Part shown: positions 7,137 through 14,825 of the stretch, piece after piece
Position numbering within the stretch: the first letter of the stretch is position 1
Layout of the letters: the number at the start of each line of letters is the position of its first letter
Position numbers and translations under genes: made by a program
Notes under the pieces: generated by a model
Told to the model about the DNA's origin: nothing
The model's input: only the letters and a program-made list of their open reading frames with translations
Databases searched by the model: none
Assembly (NCBI GenBank): GCA_023263825.1
Contig: JALQUJ010000025.1
Location: 1 to 26,043, forward strand
Direction of reading: 5' to 3'
Origin: Porticoccus sp.
Lineage (GTDB): Bacteria > Pseudomonadota > Gammaproteobacteria > Pseudomonadales > Porticoccaceae
DNA: 26,043 nucleotides

Positions 7137-7391
7137 TTACTCTGAGGCAGAGTTTTTTTGCTCAGTGGATTTTTGAGTTTTAGTCAGATCGCCTGAAGAC
7201 TGACTGGTTTCATCGCTAATCTGTTCAGAAGAGGCACTTTCTTCTTTTTCTTCCTCTTCTTTGGCAACTGAGTCCTTAAAACCTTTAACAGCACCACCAA
7301 GGTCAGAGCCAATATTGCGTAGTTTTTTAGTGCCAAAAATTAAGGCAACAATGACCAGAATAATTAATAGTTCCTGCCAGCCAAATCCCAT
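7137..7391 (-). CDS. tatA: Twin-arginine translocase pore-forming subunit TatA
   Basis: TatA oligomers form the conduit for folded proteins. The 84-residue protein has one membrane helix (GWQELLIILVIVALIFG), the FGTKKLRNIGSDLGGAVKGFKDSV hinge and amphipathic helix, and a charged, Glu/Ser-rich tail. It is the first tat gene of the group and lies 31 bases after hisE on the same strand. A GAGAG ribosome binding site precedes the ATG. Confidence 0.97.
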   Translation of the reverse strand: MGFGWQELLIILVIVALIFGTKKLRNIGSDLGGAVKGFKDSVAKEEEEKEESASSEQISDETSQSSGDLTKTQKSTEQKNSASE

Positions 7392-7422
7392 AAGAGTCTC
7401 TCTTTATTCCATCTTTACTAGT

Positions 7423-7758
7423 TTAATTTTGGTTGCGGTTAGCCTTTTCTTCAAGGCCAGATAAATCGAACCGTCGTTCCAGCTCATCCAGAACTGATTG
7501 GGCATTTTCACCTAGATGGGACAGCATTACCAAGGAATGAAACCACAAATCAGCCGTTTCATAGATCAGTTTATCTGTTTCCCCACTTTGTTCTGCATCT
7601 CTTGCAGCCAATATGGTCTCAATGCTTTCTTCTCCAACCTTTTCAAGAATTTTATTTAGGCCTTTATGGTGAAGGCTGGACACATAGGATTCGTCTGGAG
7701 AAGCATTCCGACGAGCTTCCAGAACATCAGTTAACTGTTTAAGTACATCATTGGCCAT
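7423..7758 (-). CDS. hisE: Phosphoribosyl-ATP pyrophosphatase
   Basis: HisE hydrolyses phosphoribosyl-ATP to phosphoribosyl-AMP, the second step of histidine synthesis. The 111-residue protein shows the all-alpha MazG-like fold: SYVSSLHHKGLNKILEKVGEES, ETILAA and ETADLWFHSLVML, with the metal-binding EExxE/ExxD positions. It is a stand-alone enzyme here, as in pseudomonads, rather than fused to HisI as in enterics. It lies directly after hisI, 33 bases apart, so the two sequential enzymes are co-transcribed. Confidence 0.96.
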   Translation of the reverse strand: MANDVLKQLTDVLEARRNASPDESYVSSLHHKGLNKILEKVGEESIETILAARDAEQSGETDKLIYETADLWFHSLVMLSHLGENAQSVLDELERRFDLSGLEEKANRNQN

Positions 7759-7791
7759 ATAAGTGATTACCGCTTATGAGCAAATATGCTC

Positions 7792-8184
7792 TTATGAGTA
7801 AATATTCTTGGGGTCTTTTAGTACCGGGTCAACGGTGTGCCATGTGCCATCTTGTAATACCCGGTAAAAACAGGATTCTCGCCCGGTATGGCAGGCAATT
7901 CCACCAACCTGTTCAATTTTTAACACGATAACATCGCTATCGCAGTCCAATCGTATTTCTTTCACATGTTGTACATGGCCGGATTCTTCACCCTTGCGCC
8001 ACAATTTTTGGCGGGAACGAGACCAATATACCGCTCTTTGCTCTTTTGCTGTTAAGGCAAGGGATTCCCGGTTCATCCAGGCAACCATCAGAATACGATC
8101 AGTCTCTGCATCCTGTGCGATAGCGGGGAGCAATCCGTCTTCATCCCAGGTTATTTCATCAAGAAAGTCAGTCATGGGCGCCAT
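7792..8184 (-). CDS. hisI: Phosphoribosyl-AMP cyclohydrolase
   Basis: HisI opens the adenine ring of phosphoribosyl-AMP, the third step of histidine synthesis. The 130-residue protein has RILMVAWMNRESL, YWSRSRQKLWRKGEESGHVQ, the metal-binding LDCDSDVI and the zinc-ligand CHTGRESCFYR. ATG at 8184 or ATG at 8175 could be the start; the conserved domain begins after MTDFLDEITW, which fits either. Neither start has a strong ribosome binding site. Confidence 0.96.
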   Translation of the reverse strand: MAPMTDFLDEITWDEDGLLPAIAQDAETDRILMVAWMNRESLALTAKEQRAVYWSRSRQKLWRKGEESGHVQHVKEIRLDCDSDVIVLKIEQVGGIACHTGRESCFYRVLQDGTWHTVDPVLKDPKNIYS

Positions 8185-8220
8185 TATGACAGCTGTGGTT
8201 ATATGGGCAATATGGATTAT

Positions 8221-9834
8221 TTACCGAAGCAGTAACAGTAATATCCCAAAGCCAGCCAAAATCAGGCTGCTAACCGGCATTTGCTGCGCACTTTCTGCCC
8301 AGTGGGGGAAAGCTATGCCTAAGCCAATACCGACCAGGGCAGAACCACCCCAGGTTTTCAATCGGCTTTTAGGCTTAATGTCTTGAATGGGTGTTCTTGG
8401 CCTTGGAGCAGTATGATCGCCGGATTGAAGTCGCTCAAGGCCTTGAAAAATAAGCTGAGGGACTTGTGGGAACTGTTCCAACCATTCAGGCCCATGGCGT
8501 TTTAGTTGTTCTACCAGAGCGTTTGGTTGGAAGCGTTCTTTAAGCCAGCGTTCGAGAAAGGGATGGGCTGTTGCCCATAAATCCAGGTCTGGGTAGATCT
8601 GGCGGCCTAACCCTTCAATATTGAGGAGGGTTTTTTGCAGTAGCACCAGTGAAGGCTGCACTTCCATATCAAAGCGGCGGGCGGTACGGAACAGGCTAAC
8701 CAGTAGTTGGCCGAAGGATATTTCACGTAGTGGGCGTTCAAAAATAGGTTCACAAACGGTTCGTATCGCCGCGGTAAATTCACCTACATTGGTATTTTCT
8801 GACACCCAACCGGATAGCACATGTAATTCTGCTACCTGTCGGTAATCGCGGCGGAAAATAGCCAGTAGATTACGGGCCAAATAATACTGATCTGCTTCTG
8901 CGAGTGTGCCGATAATAGCGCAGTCCACTGCCAGGTATTTGGGCTGTTTGGGGTTGCTGGGGTCGACAAAAATATTGCCAGGGTGCATATCGGCATGGAA
9001 GAAGTTGTGCTCAAACACTTGGGTGAAAAAGATTTCCACACCGCGCTCGGCCAGCACTTTAAAGTCCACATTGTGTTGTTGCAGGGTTTCAACATCGGTG
9101 ACGGGGGTGGCATAAATACGCTCCATCACCATCACTTTTTCATTGGAGTGTGACCAGTAGACCTCTGGCACATAGAGCATGGGGGAGCCATCAAAATTAC
9201 GGCGCAGCATGGAGGCGTTGGCTGCTTCCCGTTGTAGGTTTAGCTCATCAAAGATGGTATTGCGGTAGTCATTGACAACCTCTGTCAGTCGCATTCTGCG
9301 GCCATCAATGGTGTTAGCTTCTAACCACTTGGCCATGGAAAACATCAATTTGATATCTTGTTCTATGGTTTTTTCAATGCCGGGACGAATGGCTTTAACG
9401 ACAACCTCGTGACCATCTTGTAATACCGCAGCATGAACCTGTGCAACTGAAGCAGAGGCTAGTGGTTCTCGGTCAAATTGAAGGAACAGGTTGTCGATAC
9501 TATCGCCGAGGGCTTCTTCTACAATAGAAACGAACTGATCTTTGTCGAAAGGTGCGACGTTATCTTGTAGTTGGTCTAATTCGGCACAGATATCAGGGGG
9601 AATCAGATCAGGTCGCGTGGAGAGCAATTGCCCGAATTTAATGAAAATAGGACCGAGGTCTTCCAATGCATGACGCAGGCGTTCGCCACGGGGCTGCTTT
9701 GCTGCAGGCAGGAATTTATTGGCAACAAGTAACAGCCGAATGCTTCTTGGCAGCTTTTCTTTATCAAGGAAGGTGTCAAGGCGATAACGGGTAACAGTAC
9801 GCAGAATAGAAGCCAGACGGTTAATACGTGACAA
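8221..9834 (-). CDS. ubiB: Ubiquinone biosynthesis atypical kinase/ATPase UbiB
   Basis: UbiB is a membrane-associated ADCK-family ATPase needed for ubiquinone assembly. Its 537 residues show the KxGQ motif (KFGQLLSTRPDLIP, residues 66-79), the A-rich loop LASASVAQVH (125-134), the catalytic stretch FFHADMHPGNIF and a metal-binding segment VDCAIIGTL (303-311). The C-terminus has two hydrophobic segments that would anchor it. At residue 306 an alanine replaces the glycine usual in DCG/DFG. The start is TTG, with GGAG about ten bases upstream. It follows ubiJ by 16 bases and is probably co-transcribed with ubiE and ubiJ. Confidence 0.96.
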   Translation of the reverse strand: MSRINRLASILRTVTRYRLDTFLDKEKLPRSIRLLLVANKFLPAAKQPRGERLRHALEDLGPIFIKFGQLLSTRPDLIPPDICAELDQLQDNVAPFDKDQFVSIVEEALGDSIDNLFLQFDREPLASASVAQVHAAVLQDGHEVVVKAIRPGIEKTIEQDIKLMFSMAKWLEANTIDGRRMRLTEVVNDYRNTIFDELNLQREAANASMLRRNFDGSPMLYVPEVYWSHSNEKVMVMERIYATPVTDVETLQQHNVDFKVLAERGVEIFFTQVFEHNFFHADMHPGNIFVDPSNPKQPKYLAVDCAIIGTLAEADQYYLARNLLAIFRRDYRQVAELHVLSGWVSENTNVGEFTAAIRTVCEPIFERPLREISFGQLLVSLFRTARRFDMEVQPSLVLLQKTLLNIEGLGRQIYPDLDLWATAHPFLERWLKERFQPNALVEQLKRHGPEWLEQFPQVPQLIFQGLERLQSGDHTAPRPRTPIQDIKPKSRLKTWGGSALVGIGLGIAFPHWAESAQQMPVSSLILAGFGILLLLLR

Positions 9835-9850
9835 CGTTTATTATCTCCAT

Positions 9851-10555
9851 TTAGCTATTTTCATTCTTTTTGTTTGATGATGTGTTTGAGCTCTTTTGAG
9901 CTTCAGACTTTTGATCTAGCGTTACACTTAATTTGTTGATCCGTGCAGCCAGTCGATCTACATCATTAGCCAGATGTTTTACCTCACCATTAAAATGCTC
10001 TACTTCATTTTTACTGGGTGTCAGGCGAATCTCTTCCTGGCTGAATTCAGCGGCAGCACTACTCGCTCTTTCCATAGCATCTTTTTGCCATTTGGCTGAA
10101 GTGCGTAGGGACTCTCCAATGAGATGGGCAGGGACATCGCCAATAAGTTGGGCAAGGGCAGCTTCCCAATCGATATCCAGATTTTTTAGAATCTTTCTTA
10201 TTTGTCGCAATAAATCGTGGTCGCCGCGTACTTCAACACCGGTATCAAAAAATGACACTCGATCTTGCCCATCGATGGCCAAAGTAGCTAATGATAATGA
10301 ACTGCCACGGATGGTTGTATCAGCTTCGCCTTCATATTGTCCAAAAAGACTAATATCCGTTTCACTATGGACAGCGTAAAACGTTAAAGGTGGCAGAGTG
10401 CATTCTATAGCGAGGACTTTTCCTGCCAGTTCACCCATGGCATTTTGCGTTGCTGGGTCAAACTCCAGGGCTTTATTGATGACAGATTCGACAGTCATCA
10501 ACGCCGAGGTTTTTACCGTGTTGACTGGATTGTCTGAAAAAAAGTCGAAGATCAA
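9851..10555 (-). CDS. ubiJ: Ubiquinone biosynthesis accessory factor UbiJ (SCP2 domain)
   Basis: UbiJ is a lipid-binding scaffold that holds polyprenyl intermediates for the Ubi hydroxylases and UbiE. The 234-residue protein has an SCP2 fold in its first half (LTFYAVHSETDISLFGQYEGEADTTIRGS) and a C-terminal coiled coil (NEVEHFNGEVKHLANDVDRLAARINKL). The TTG start overlaps the ubiE stop as TTGA, with GAGG nine bases upstream, which argues for coupled translation. The tail is Ser/Asn/Lys-rich. The identity rests on domain pattern and on the ubiE-ubiJ-ubiB order. Confidence 0.93.
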   Translation of the reverse strand: MIFDFFSDNPVNTVKTSALMTVESVINKALEFDPATQNAMGELAGKVLAIECTLPPLTFYAVHSETDISLFGQYEGEADTTIRGSSLSLATLAIDGQDRVSFFDTGVEVRGDHDLLRQIRKILKNLDIDWEAALAQLIGDVPAHLIGESLRTSAKWQKDAMERASSAAAEFSQEEIRLTPSKNEVEHFNGEVKHLANDVDRLAARINKLSVTLDQKSEAQKSSNTSSNKKNENS

Positions 10556-11322
10556 GGTTTAAAACCTCTATGTAGTGCAACAATACCACCGGTCATATTG
10601 TGATATTCCGTGTTTACAAAACCTGCTTCATTCATCATACCTTTCAAGGTTTCCTGGTCTGGATGCATACGAATGGATTCAGCCAAGTATTGATAACTTT
10701 CAGTATCGTTTGCTACTAAACCACCAATTTTAGGGAGTAGGTTGAAAGAGTAAAAATCGTAAGCTTTTTCAAGCATGCCATTGGTGGGTTTTGAGAATTC
10801 CAATACCAGTAAACGGCCACCTGGTTTAAGGATGCGATTCATGGAACGTAGTGCTAAATCTTTATCCGTGACATTACGTAAACCAAAGGCAATGGTAATA
10901 CAGTCAAAAGTATTGTCTGGAAAGGGCAAATATTGGGCATCTGCCTGTGCGTAGCGTACGTTGCTGGCATAGCCTTTATCGACCAGTTTGTCTCTGCCAA
11001 CCTTGAGCATTGAGTCATTAATATCGGCTAGAACAACCTCTCCAGTTGGGCCAACGATCTTGGAAAACTTGGCTGTTAAGTCTCCAGTACCACCAGCTAT
11101 ATCGAGTATCCGATGCCCCTTTCTGGCCCCAGATAGCTCAATGGTATAGCGCTTCCACAGGCGATGAATGCCTCCGGACATCAAGTCGTTCATCAGGTCA
11201 TATTTGCCCGCTACTGAATGAAATACATCTGCTACACGGGAAGCTTTTTCTTCAACGGGTACGGTCTTAAAACCGAAGTGTGTGGTTTTATCGTTAGTCA
11301 TAGCTGTGTTGTTGTCTGCCAT
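10552..11322 (-). CDS. ubiE: Ubiquinone/menaquinone C-methyltransferase UbiE
   Basis: UbiE adds the C-methyl group in ubiquinone and menaquinone synthesis, using S-adenosylmethionine. The 256 residues match the family length. Motifs visible are VFHSVAGKYDLMNDLMSGGIHRLWK, the SAM-binding LDIAGGTGDLT (73-83), IAFGLRNVTD, RILKPGGRLLVLEFSKP and a C-terminal GGIVALHRGFKP. The ATG at 11322 is used; a second in-frame ATG (MTNDKTTHFGFKTV) is also possible. A promoter candidate lies just upstream, making this the likely first gene of the ubi-his-tat run. Confidence 0.97.
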   Translation of the reverse strand: MADNNTAMTNDKTTHFGFKTVPVEEKASRVADVFHSVAGKYDLMNDLMSGGIHRLWKRYTIELSGARKGHRILDIAGGTGDLTAKFSKIVGPTGEVVLADINDSMLKVGRDKLVDKGYASNVRYAQADAQYLPFPDNTFDCITIAFGLRNVTDKDLALRSMNRILKPGGRLLVLEFSKPTNGMLEKAYDFYSFNLLPKIGGLVANDTESYQYLAESIRMHPDQETLKGMMNEAGFVNTEYHNMTGGIVALHRGFKP

Positions 11323-11353
11323 AGCTTAGGAAGCCAGATTTCAAGAGGCAGAT

Positions 11354-11382
11354 ATTGTACACGGCCTAGGTAGAACTGTCCC
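11354..11382 (-). promoter_or_regulatory. Candidate promoter of the ubiE gene block
   Basis: On the minus strand, GGGACA (11382-11377) and TACAAT (11359-11354) are 17 bases apart, giving a start about 25 bases before ubiE. The palindrome GTTTTG-ATA-CAAAAC (11390-11404) lies just upstream of the -35 element and could bind a regulator. Confidence 0.5.
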
Positions 11383-11404
11383 GATACAGGTTTTGATACA
11401 AAAC

Positions 11405-11677
11405 AAGGTAGTTGATGGTTTTAAATGTAAAAAAACAAACATTAGAGCGTTATTGAATACCTAAACTTATCATGAAGGGCCAACCACATATCATGTGTAT
11501 TTGGGCCAGCTAACACTCTGAGATCCCTTGTAAAAACAACGTAAAGATACTCTTCGACCTATTGTGAAAAGAGGGTGTGATGATGGAAGCTGAAAATCTC
11601 TGAAGGGCATGTTTATTTATCAGGCTCTTCCTACCAGTGCAGTTTTTAGCATTATTGTTGCGAGGAGCGAATAGATC
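11405..11677. other. Intergenic region between divergent ubiE and lipoprotein genes
   Basis: No gene is visible here. A hairpin GGCCAA...TTGG(G)CC with an inner CACAT-ATC-ATGTG stem occupies about 11478-11507, without a following T-run. A good ribosome binding site (GGAG, near 11661) precedes the lipoprotein ATG. I could not identify a convincing promoter for the plus-strand gene. Confidence 0.4.
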
Positions 11678-12091
11678 ATGAAAAAAGGAAATACAAAAAT
11701 AGCAGTGTTACCCCTGTCATTAGCCATTATGGTATTGGCGGGTTGTGCAGGTACGGGTAACGATCAGCAGTTAACCCAAAGTGAGCTCATGAAGCGAGAA
11801 AAACAGATAGAGAACAGAGAAAAAATGCTGTCTGCAAAGGAAATGGAAGTGAAGAAAGCTGCTGCAATGGTTGAGCAGCAGTCTAAGTCACAAGCTTCCT
11901 CTTCTCAGAGTAATTCAATGGCTGATGACACATTGTTACCACCGAGTTCAAAGGTTGGAGAGTGTTACGCTCGAGTTTGGGTAGAACCTACTTATGAGCA
12001 GGAACAGATTAAGATAAAAGTAAAAGACGAAAGCGAAAAAATTAAGCTGATTGATGCAAAGTATCCCTGGCTGGAAATTCCAGGTAATTGA
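11678..12091 (+). CDS. Small lipoprotein with a GECYARV-type C-terminal module
   Basis: This 137-residue predicted lipoprotein has a signal peptide and the lipobox LAGC (Cys23). A Lys/Glu-rich segment (about residues 36-65) is probably helical or coiled coil, followed by a Ser/Gln-rich linker. The C-terminal part, PPSSKVGECYARVWVEPTY to AKYPWLEIP, resembles a motif that recurs in envelope proteins of marine gammaproteobacteria, often as tandem copies; here there is only one. It should be attached to a membrane, probably the outer one (no Asp at +2). The function is not known. GGAG lies upstream of the ATG. Confidence 0.85.
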   Translation: MKKGNTKIAVLPLSLAIMVLAGCAGTGNDQQLTQSELMKREKQIENREKMLSAKEMEVKKAAAMVEQQSKSQASSSQSNSMADDTLLPPSSKVGECYARVWVEPTYEQEQIKIKVKDESEKIKLIDAKYPWLEIPGN

Positions 12092-12106
12092 TTTTTTCAT
12101 GAAGAT

Positions 12107-13615
12107 TCATTCTGTAACCTCTTTCTTCTTACTGAAGATCATAATGCCATCATCTATGGGTGAATTTTGTAAATTTTCTTTATCCTTTTTGTAGTCTTGC
12201 GTGTTTAACCAGGGTTCATGGCTTCCTTGTTTGGGATACAAGTGAATACCTCGCTGGATATAGCCAGGGGAAAAGCTATCAATCCAGGGACGGGAGGGCA
12301 TATTTTTATCCGATTCTCTGAGTGTTGGTGTGCACTGCTGTGTTTCAGTTGAGTCCATATGATTGATTAATCTACAGATATAGTCGGCAATTAAATCTAC
12401 ATGTAGTGTCCAGGACGCGTTAATGTACCCAAAGATCGAGGCTATATTAGGTACATCGGAATACATCATACCCTTGTAGGTATAGGTCTTAGAAAAGTCG
12501 ACATTTTTACCATCTACAGAAAATTCAGTGCCTCCCAATATTTCAATGTTAAAGCCCGTTGCGGTAACAATGATGTCAGCATCTACTTTGTCGCCAGATT
12601 GAAGTTGAATGCCCGTTTCAGTAAGGCTATCTATTTGATCTGTGAGAACGGTTGCGTTATTTGATTGTATGGATTTGAAAAAGTCATTGTCGGGGATAAA
12701 GCAAAGGCGTTGATCCCAAGGGTTGTAGGAAGGGGAAAAGTGGGTATCGATATCGTAATTTTGGCCTAAAATTTTCTTGGCCATTTTCGAGATATAGTTT
12801 TTTATTTTTTCCGGATGAGTGCGGGTTAATCGGTATAAATATTGTTGGCGTCCAATATTTTTCTTTCGAATTAATGCATACACCCATTTTAGGGGCAGAA
12901 CTTTTTTTAGCAGGCTGGATATTTTATCTTTAGCCGGTAGAGACAAAATATAAGAAGGGGAACGTTGCAACATAGTGACATGCTGTGCTTTCTTTGCCAG
13001 TTCAGGCACTAATGTTATTGCTGTCGCTCCGGAACCAATGACAACAATTTTTTTGTTACTGTAATCCAGATCTTCTGGCCAGTGTTGGGGATGGATAAGC
13101 GTTCCCTGAAATTTTTCTTTGCCCTTGAATTCAGGGCGGTAACCTTCGTCATAGTGATAGTAGCCAGCACACATAAGTAAAAATTGGCATTGAATTTTTG
13201 TTATGGCCCCCGTTCGTTGACATTGAGCTGTGAGGGTCCATATGGCCTTCTCACTTGACCACGAAGCAGTGGTTAATTTATGGCCATAGCGTATTTTTTG
13301 GGTTATATCATTTTCTGATGCAGCTTCTTTTACATAATTGAGAATAGACGCACCATCGGCCATGGTACGGTTGTCTTGCCACGGTTTAAATTGGTAACCC
13401 ATGGTAAACATATCGCTATCTGAACGAATACCTGGGTAACGAAATAAATCCCACGTCCCTCCCAGAGTGTTTCTACTTTCAAGAATAAGATAACGTTTGT
13501 TTGAGCACTTGTTTTGTAAATGCCAAGCGGCCCCAATGCCTGATAATCCAGCACCGACAATCACTATATCAACATATTCTGCTTTCATTGGAGGTAGAGT
13601 GTAGTTGTTCAACAT
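12107..13615 (-). CDS. AlmA-like flavin-binding monooxygenase (Baeyer-Villiger type)
   Basis: This 502-residue FAD/NADPH monooxygenase has an N-terminal Rossmann motif GAGLSG (21-26), the Baeyer-Villiger fingerprint FQGTLIHPQHWP (169-180) and a second Rossmann motif GSGATA (194-199). The segments GGTWDLFRYPGIRSDSDMF, SPSYNPWDQRL and GYINASWTLHVDLIADYICRLI are typical of the AlmA/EthA branch. AlmA members are linked to long-chain alkane use in marine bacteria; related enzymes oxidise ketones, so the substrate is uncertain. It is convergent with the small lipoprotein, 15 bases apart. The start could be ATG 13615 or ATG 13588; neither has a strong ribosome binding site. Confidence 0.88.
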   Translation of the reverse strand: MLNNYTLPPMKAEYVDIVIVGAGLSGIGAAWHLQNKCSNKRYLILESRNTLGGTWDLFRYPGIRSDSDMFTMGYQFKPWQDNRTMADGASILNYVKEAASENDITQKIRYGHKLTTASWSSEKAIWTLTAQCQRTGAITKIQCQFLLMCAGYYHYDEGYRPEFKGKEKFQGTLIHPQHWPEDLDYSNKKIVVIGSGATAITLVPELAKKAQHVTMLQRSPSYILSLPAKDKISSLLKKVLPLKWVYALIRKKNIGRQQYLYRLTRTHPEKIKNYISKMAKKILGQNYDIDTHFSPSYNPWDQRLCFIPDNDFFKSIQSNNATVLTDQIDSLTETGIQLQSGDKVDADIIVTATGFNIEILGGTEFSVDGKNVDFSKTYTYKGMMYSDVPNIASIFGYINASWTLHVDLIADYICRLINHMDSTETQQCTPTLRESDKNMPSRPWIDSFSPGYIQRGIHLYPKQGSHEPWLNTQDYKKDKENLQNSPIDDGIMIFSKKKEVTE

Positions 13616-13665
13616 TTTTCTGTCATGAAAAAAGAAGTTGTGAGGGAATAGAAGAGAAATGTTCT

Positions 13666-13675
13666 TGACCGGTCA
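13666..13675. promoter_or_regulatory. Palindrome TGACCGGTCA, candidate operator
   Basis: A perfect 10-bp palindrome lies about 50 bases before the almA-like start and 103 bases before the lipoprotein reading frame. TTGACC at 13665-13670 could also serve as a plus-strand -35 element. TetR-type regulators often use such sites; no regulator gene is in the window. Confidence 0.4.
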
Positions 13676-13718
13676 GGCAATTATCCAGTTTACTTCGCAC
13701 TTTCTGGCTAGGCTTAGA

Positions 13719-13746
13719 TTGCTTAGGTCAATGGAATAGCTTTAAT
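13719..13746 (+). promoter_or_regulatory. Candidate promoter upstream of the tandem lipoprotein pair
   Basis: TTGCTT (13719-13724) and TTTAAT (13741-13746) are spaced by 16 bases, placing a start about 25 bases before the AGGGAGA ribosome binding site at 13768-13774. The -35 match is weak. Confidence 0.35.
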
Positions 13747-13778
13747 TTTTTAATATTTAGAATATCTAGGGAGACAAA

Positions 13779-13952
13779 ATACGTTTTATATTATTTTTAT
13801 CAGCGTTGTTGGTTGTATCAGCTTGTGCGCCAGTTAAACAAGCAGACAATGTAGCACCTACCGTTCAGAAAGGCGGGTTTATGGGGCTTTCCAAGACCAA
13901 AGATGTTGAAGTGAGCGGTTCGAAAGCAGTTTAGGGAGAGAGCCGTGCTGTC
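13779..13952 (+). pseudogene. Lipoprotein signal-peptide segment with ATA start and in-frame TAG
   Basis: In the same frame as the downstream gene, 13779-13931 encodes a lipoprotein signal peptide, RFILFLSALLVVSAC, with Cys at position 16, the same position as in the downstream paralog. It is followed by a Val/Ser-rich linker ending VSGSKAV. The codon at the expected start is ATA (13779-13781), directly after a good AGGGAGA ribosome binding site; no ATG, GTG or TTG fits before the hydrophobic core. An amber TAG at 13932-13934 then separates this segment from GESRAVVPYFRV. Both changes look like substitutions in a once-normal gene. Confidence 0.8.
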
Positions 13953-14750
13953 GTGCCTTACTTTCGCGTAGCATACTATATGGAAAACAACCCCGGTGGA
14001 TTTACTGGTAATGGCGGTGACAAAGTCATTATTAAATCTAAGTTGGTGGGGGTAGATAATGATGCGCTACAACGTATTACTGATCAGGCCTATAAAAATT
14101 TTGTGGCGCAAATGAACCAAAAGGGCATCGAGATACTTCCAGCTTCATCTTTGAAAAAATCAGCTACCTATCAGAAGTTTAAGGGGCAGACCCTGTACAA
14201 GGATAAAGCATTATTTGGGCCAGATGCTGTTTATGTAACGCCCTCTGGAATGAAGGCCTCTGATACTAAAATTACACGTGGTTTGGAAATTATGAACATC
14301 ATGAAAGAGGTGAATGCATCTTTGATGGATGTGACACTTTATGTTACTTACTTAAGCCAGCGAGTAGAATCAATACTTCGGGTTGTAACAGGCATTAGTA
14401 TTGGTCAAACGACAACAGTGACTCCAGGGTCTGTCATGCAGTTCTACGGTTTGGAATCGTCTAAATGTGTTGGTTACTGCCCGAATACAGTTGCTAATGC
14501 TAGATTAGGCCAACCTGTGTACAAAACAGAGCAGGTGGGAGAGCTGCGTGAAACAACCACATCGGGTGATAAAGCTGCTGATATTGCAGTTACAGCACTA
14601 ACTTGGTTAACACCTGGAAAAAATGCTCAATACAACAGCACTAACCGATATGAACTTCATGCTGATTCGGCTAAGTATGAAAAGGTTGTAACGGAAACAC
14701 TTAAGGAAGCTACGGGTAAGCTAGTGGCTTCACTAACAAGTGGTCAGTAA
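13953..14750 (+). CDS. Uncharacterised envelope protein, main domain of first tandem paralog
   Basis: The 265-residue remainder is intact and aligns along its length with the next gene. Shared blocks include VPYFRV, LVGVDNDALQRITDQAYKNFV, MDVTLYVTYLSQRVES, QFYGLESSKCVGYCPN with a C-x3-C pair, and KYEKVVTETLKEATGKLVASL at the end. I do not recognise the family. GTG at 13953 is the first usable codon after the TAG; AGGGAGA at 13933-13939 lies 13 bases before it, so reinitiation is conceivable, but the product would lack a secretion signal. The gene is probably inactivated or damaged in this assembly. Confidence 0.7.
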   Translation: MPYFRVAYYMENNPGGFTGNGGDKVIIKSKLVGVDNDALQRITDQAYKNFVAQMNQKGIEILPASSLKKSATYQKFKGQTLYKDKALFGPDAVYVTPSGMKASDTKITRGLEIMNIMKEVNASLMDVTLYVTYLSQRVESILRVVTGISIGQTTTVTPGSVMQFYGLESSKCVGYCPNTVANARLGQPVYKTEQVGELRETTTSGDKAADIAVTALTWLTPGKNAQYNSTNRYELHADSAKYEKVVTETLKEATGKLVASLTSGQ

Positions 14751-14825
14751 TAAAAAATGGGGCTGATTTAGATTTTCTTATTGGCCAGCATCACAATTAG
14801 GAATTGTCAGATTTAGGGAATAGGA

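Noticed and set aside
9933..10379. 148-codon plus-strand frame opposite ubiJ
   Set aside because: It is an antisense shadow of a confidently identified gene, with a Ser/Arg-rich composition typical of such shadows.
11478..11507. Hairpin in the ubiE upstream region as a terminator
   Set aside because: No T-run follows on either strand and a bulge weakens the stem.
13932..13934. In-frame TAG as a pyrrolysine or other recoded codon
   Set aside because: Nothing in the window suggests amber recoding, and the upstream ATA start is a second independent lesion, so simple gene damage or error is more likely.
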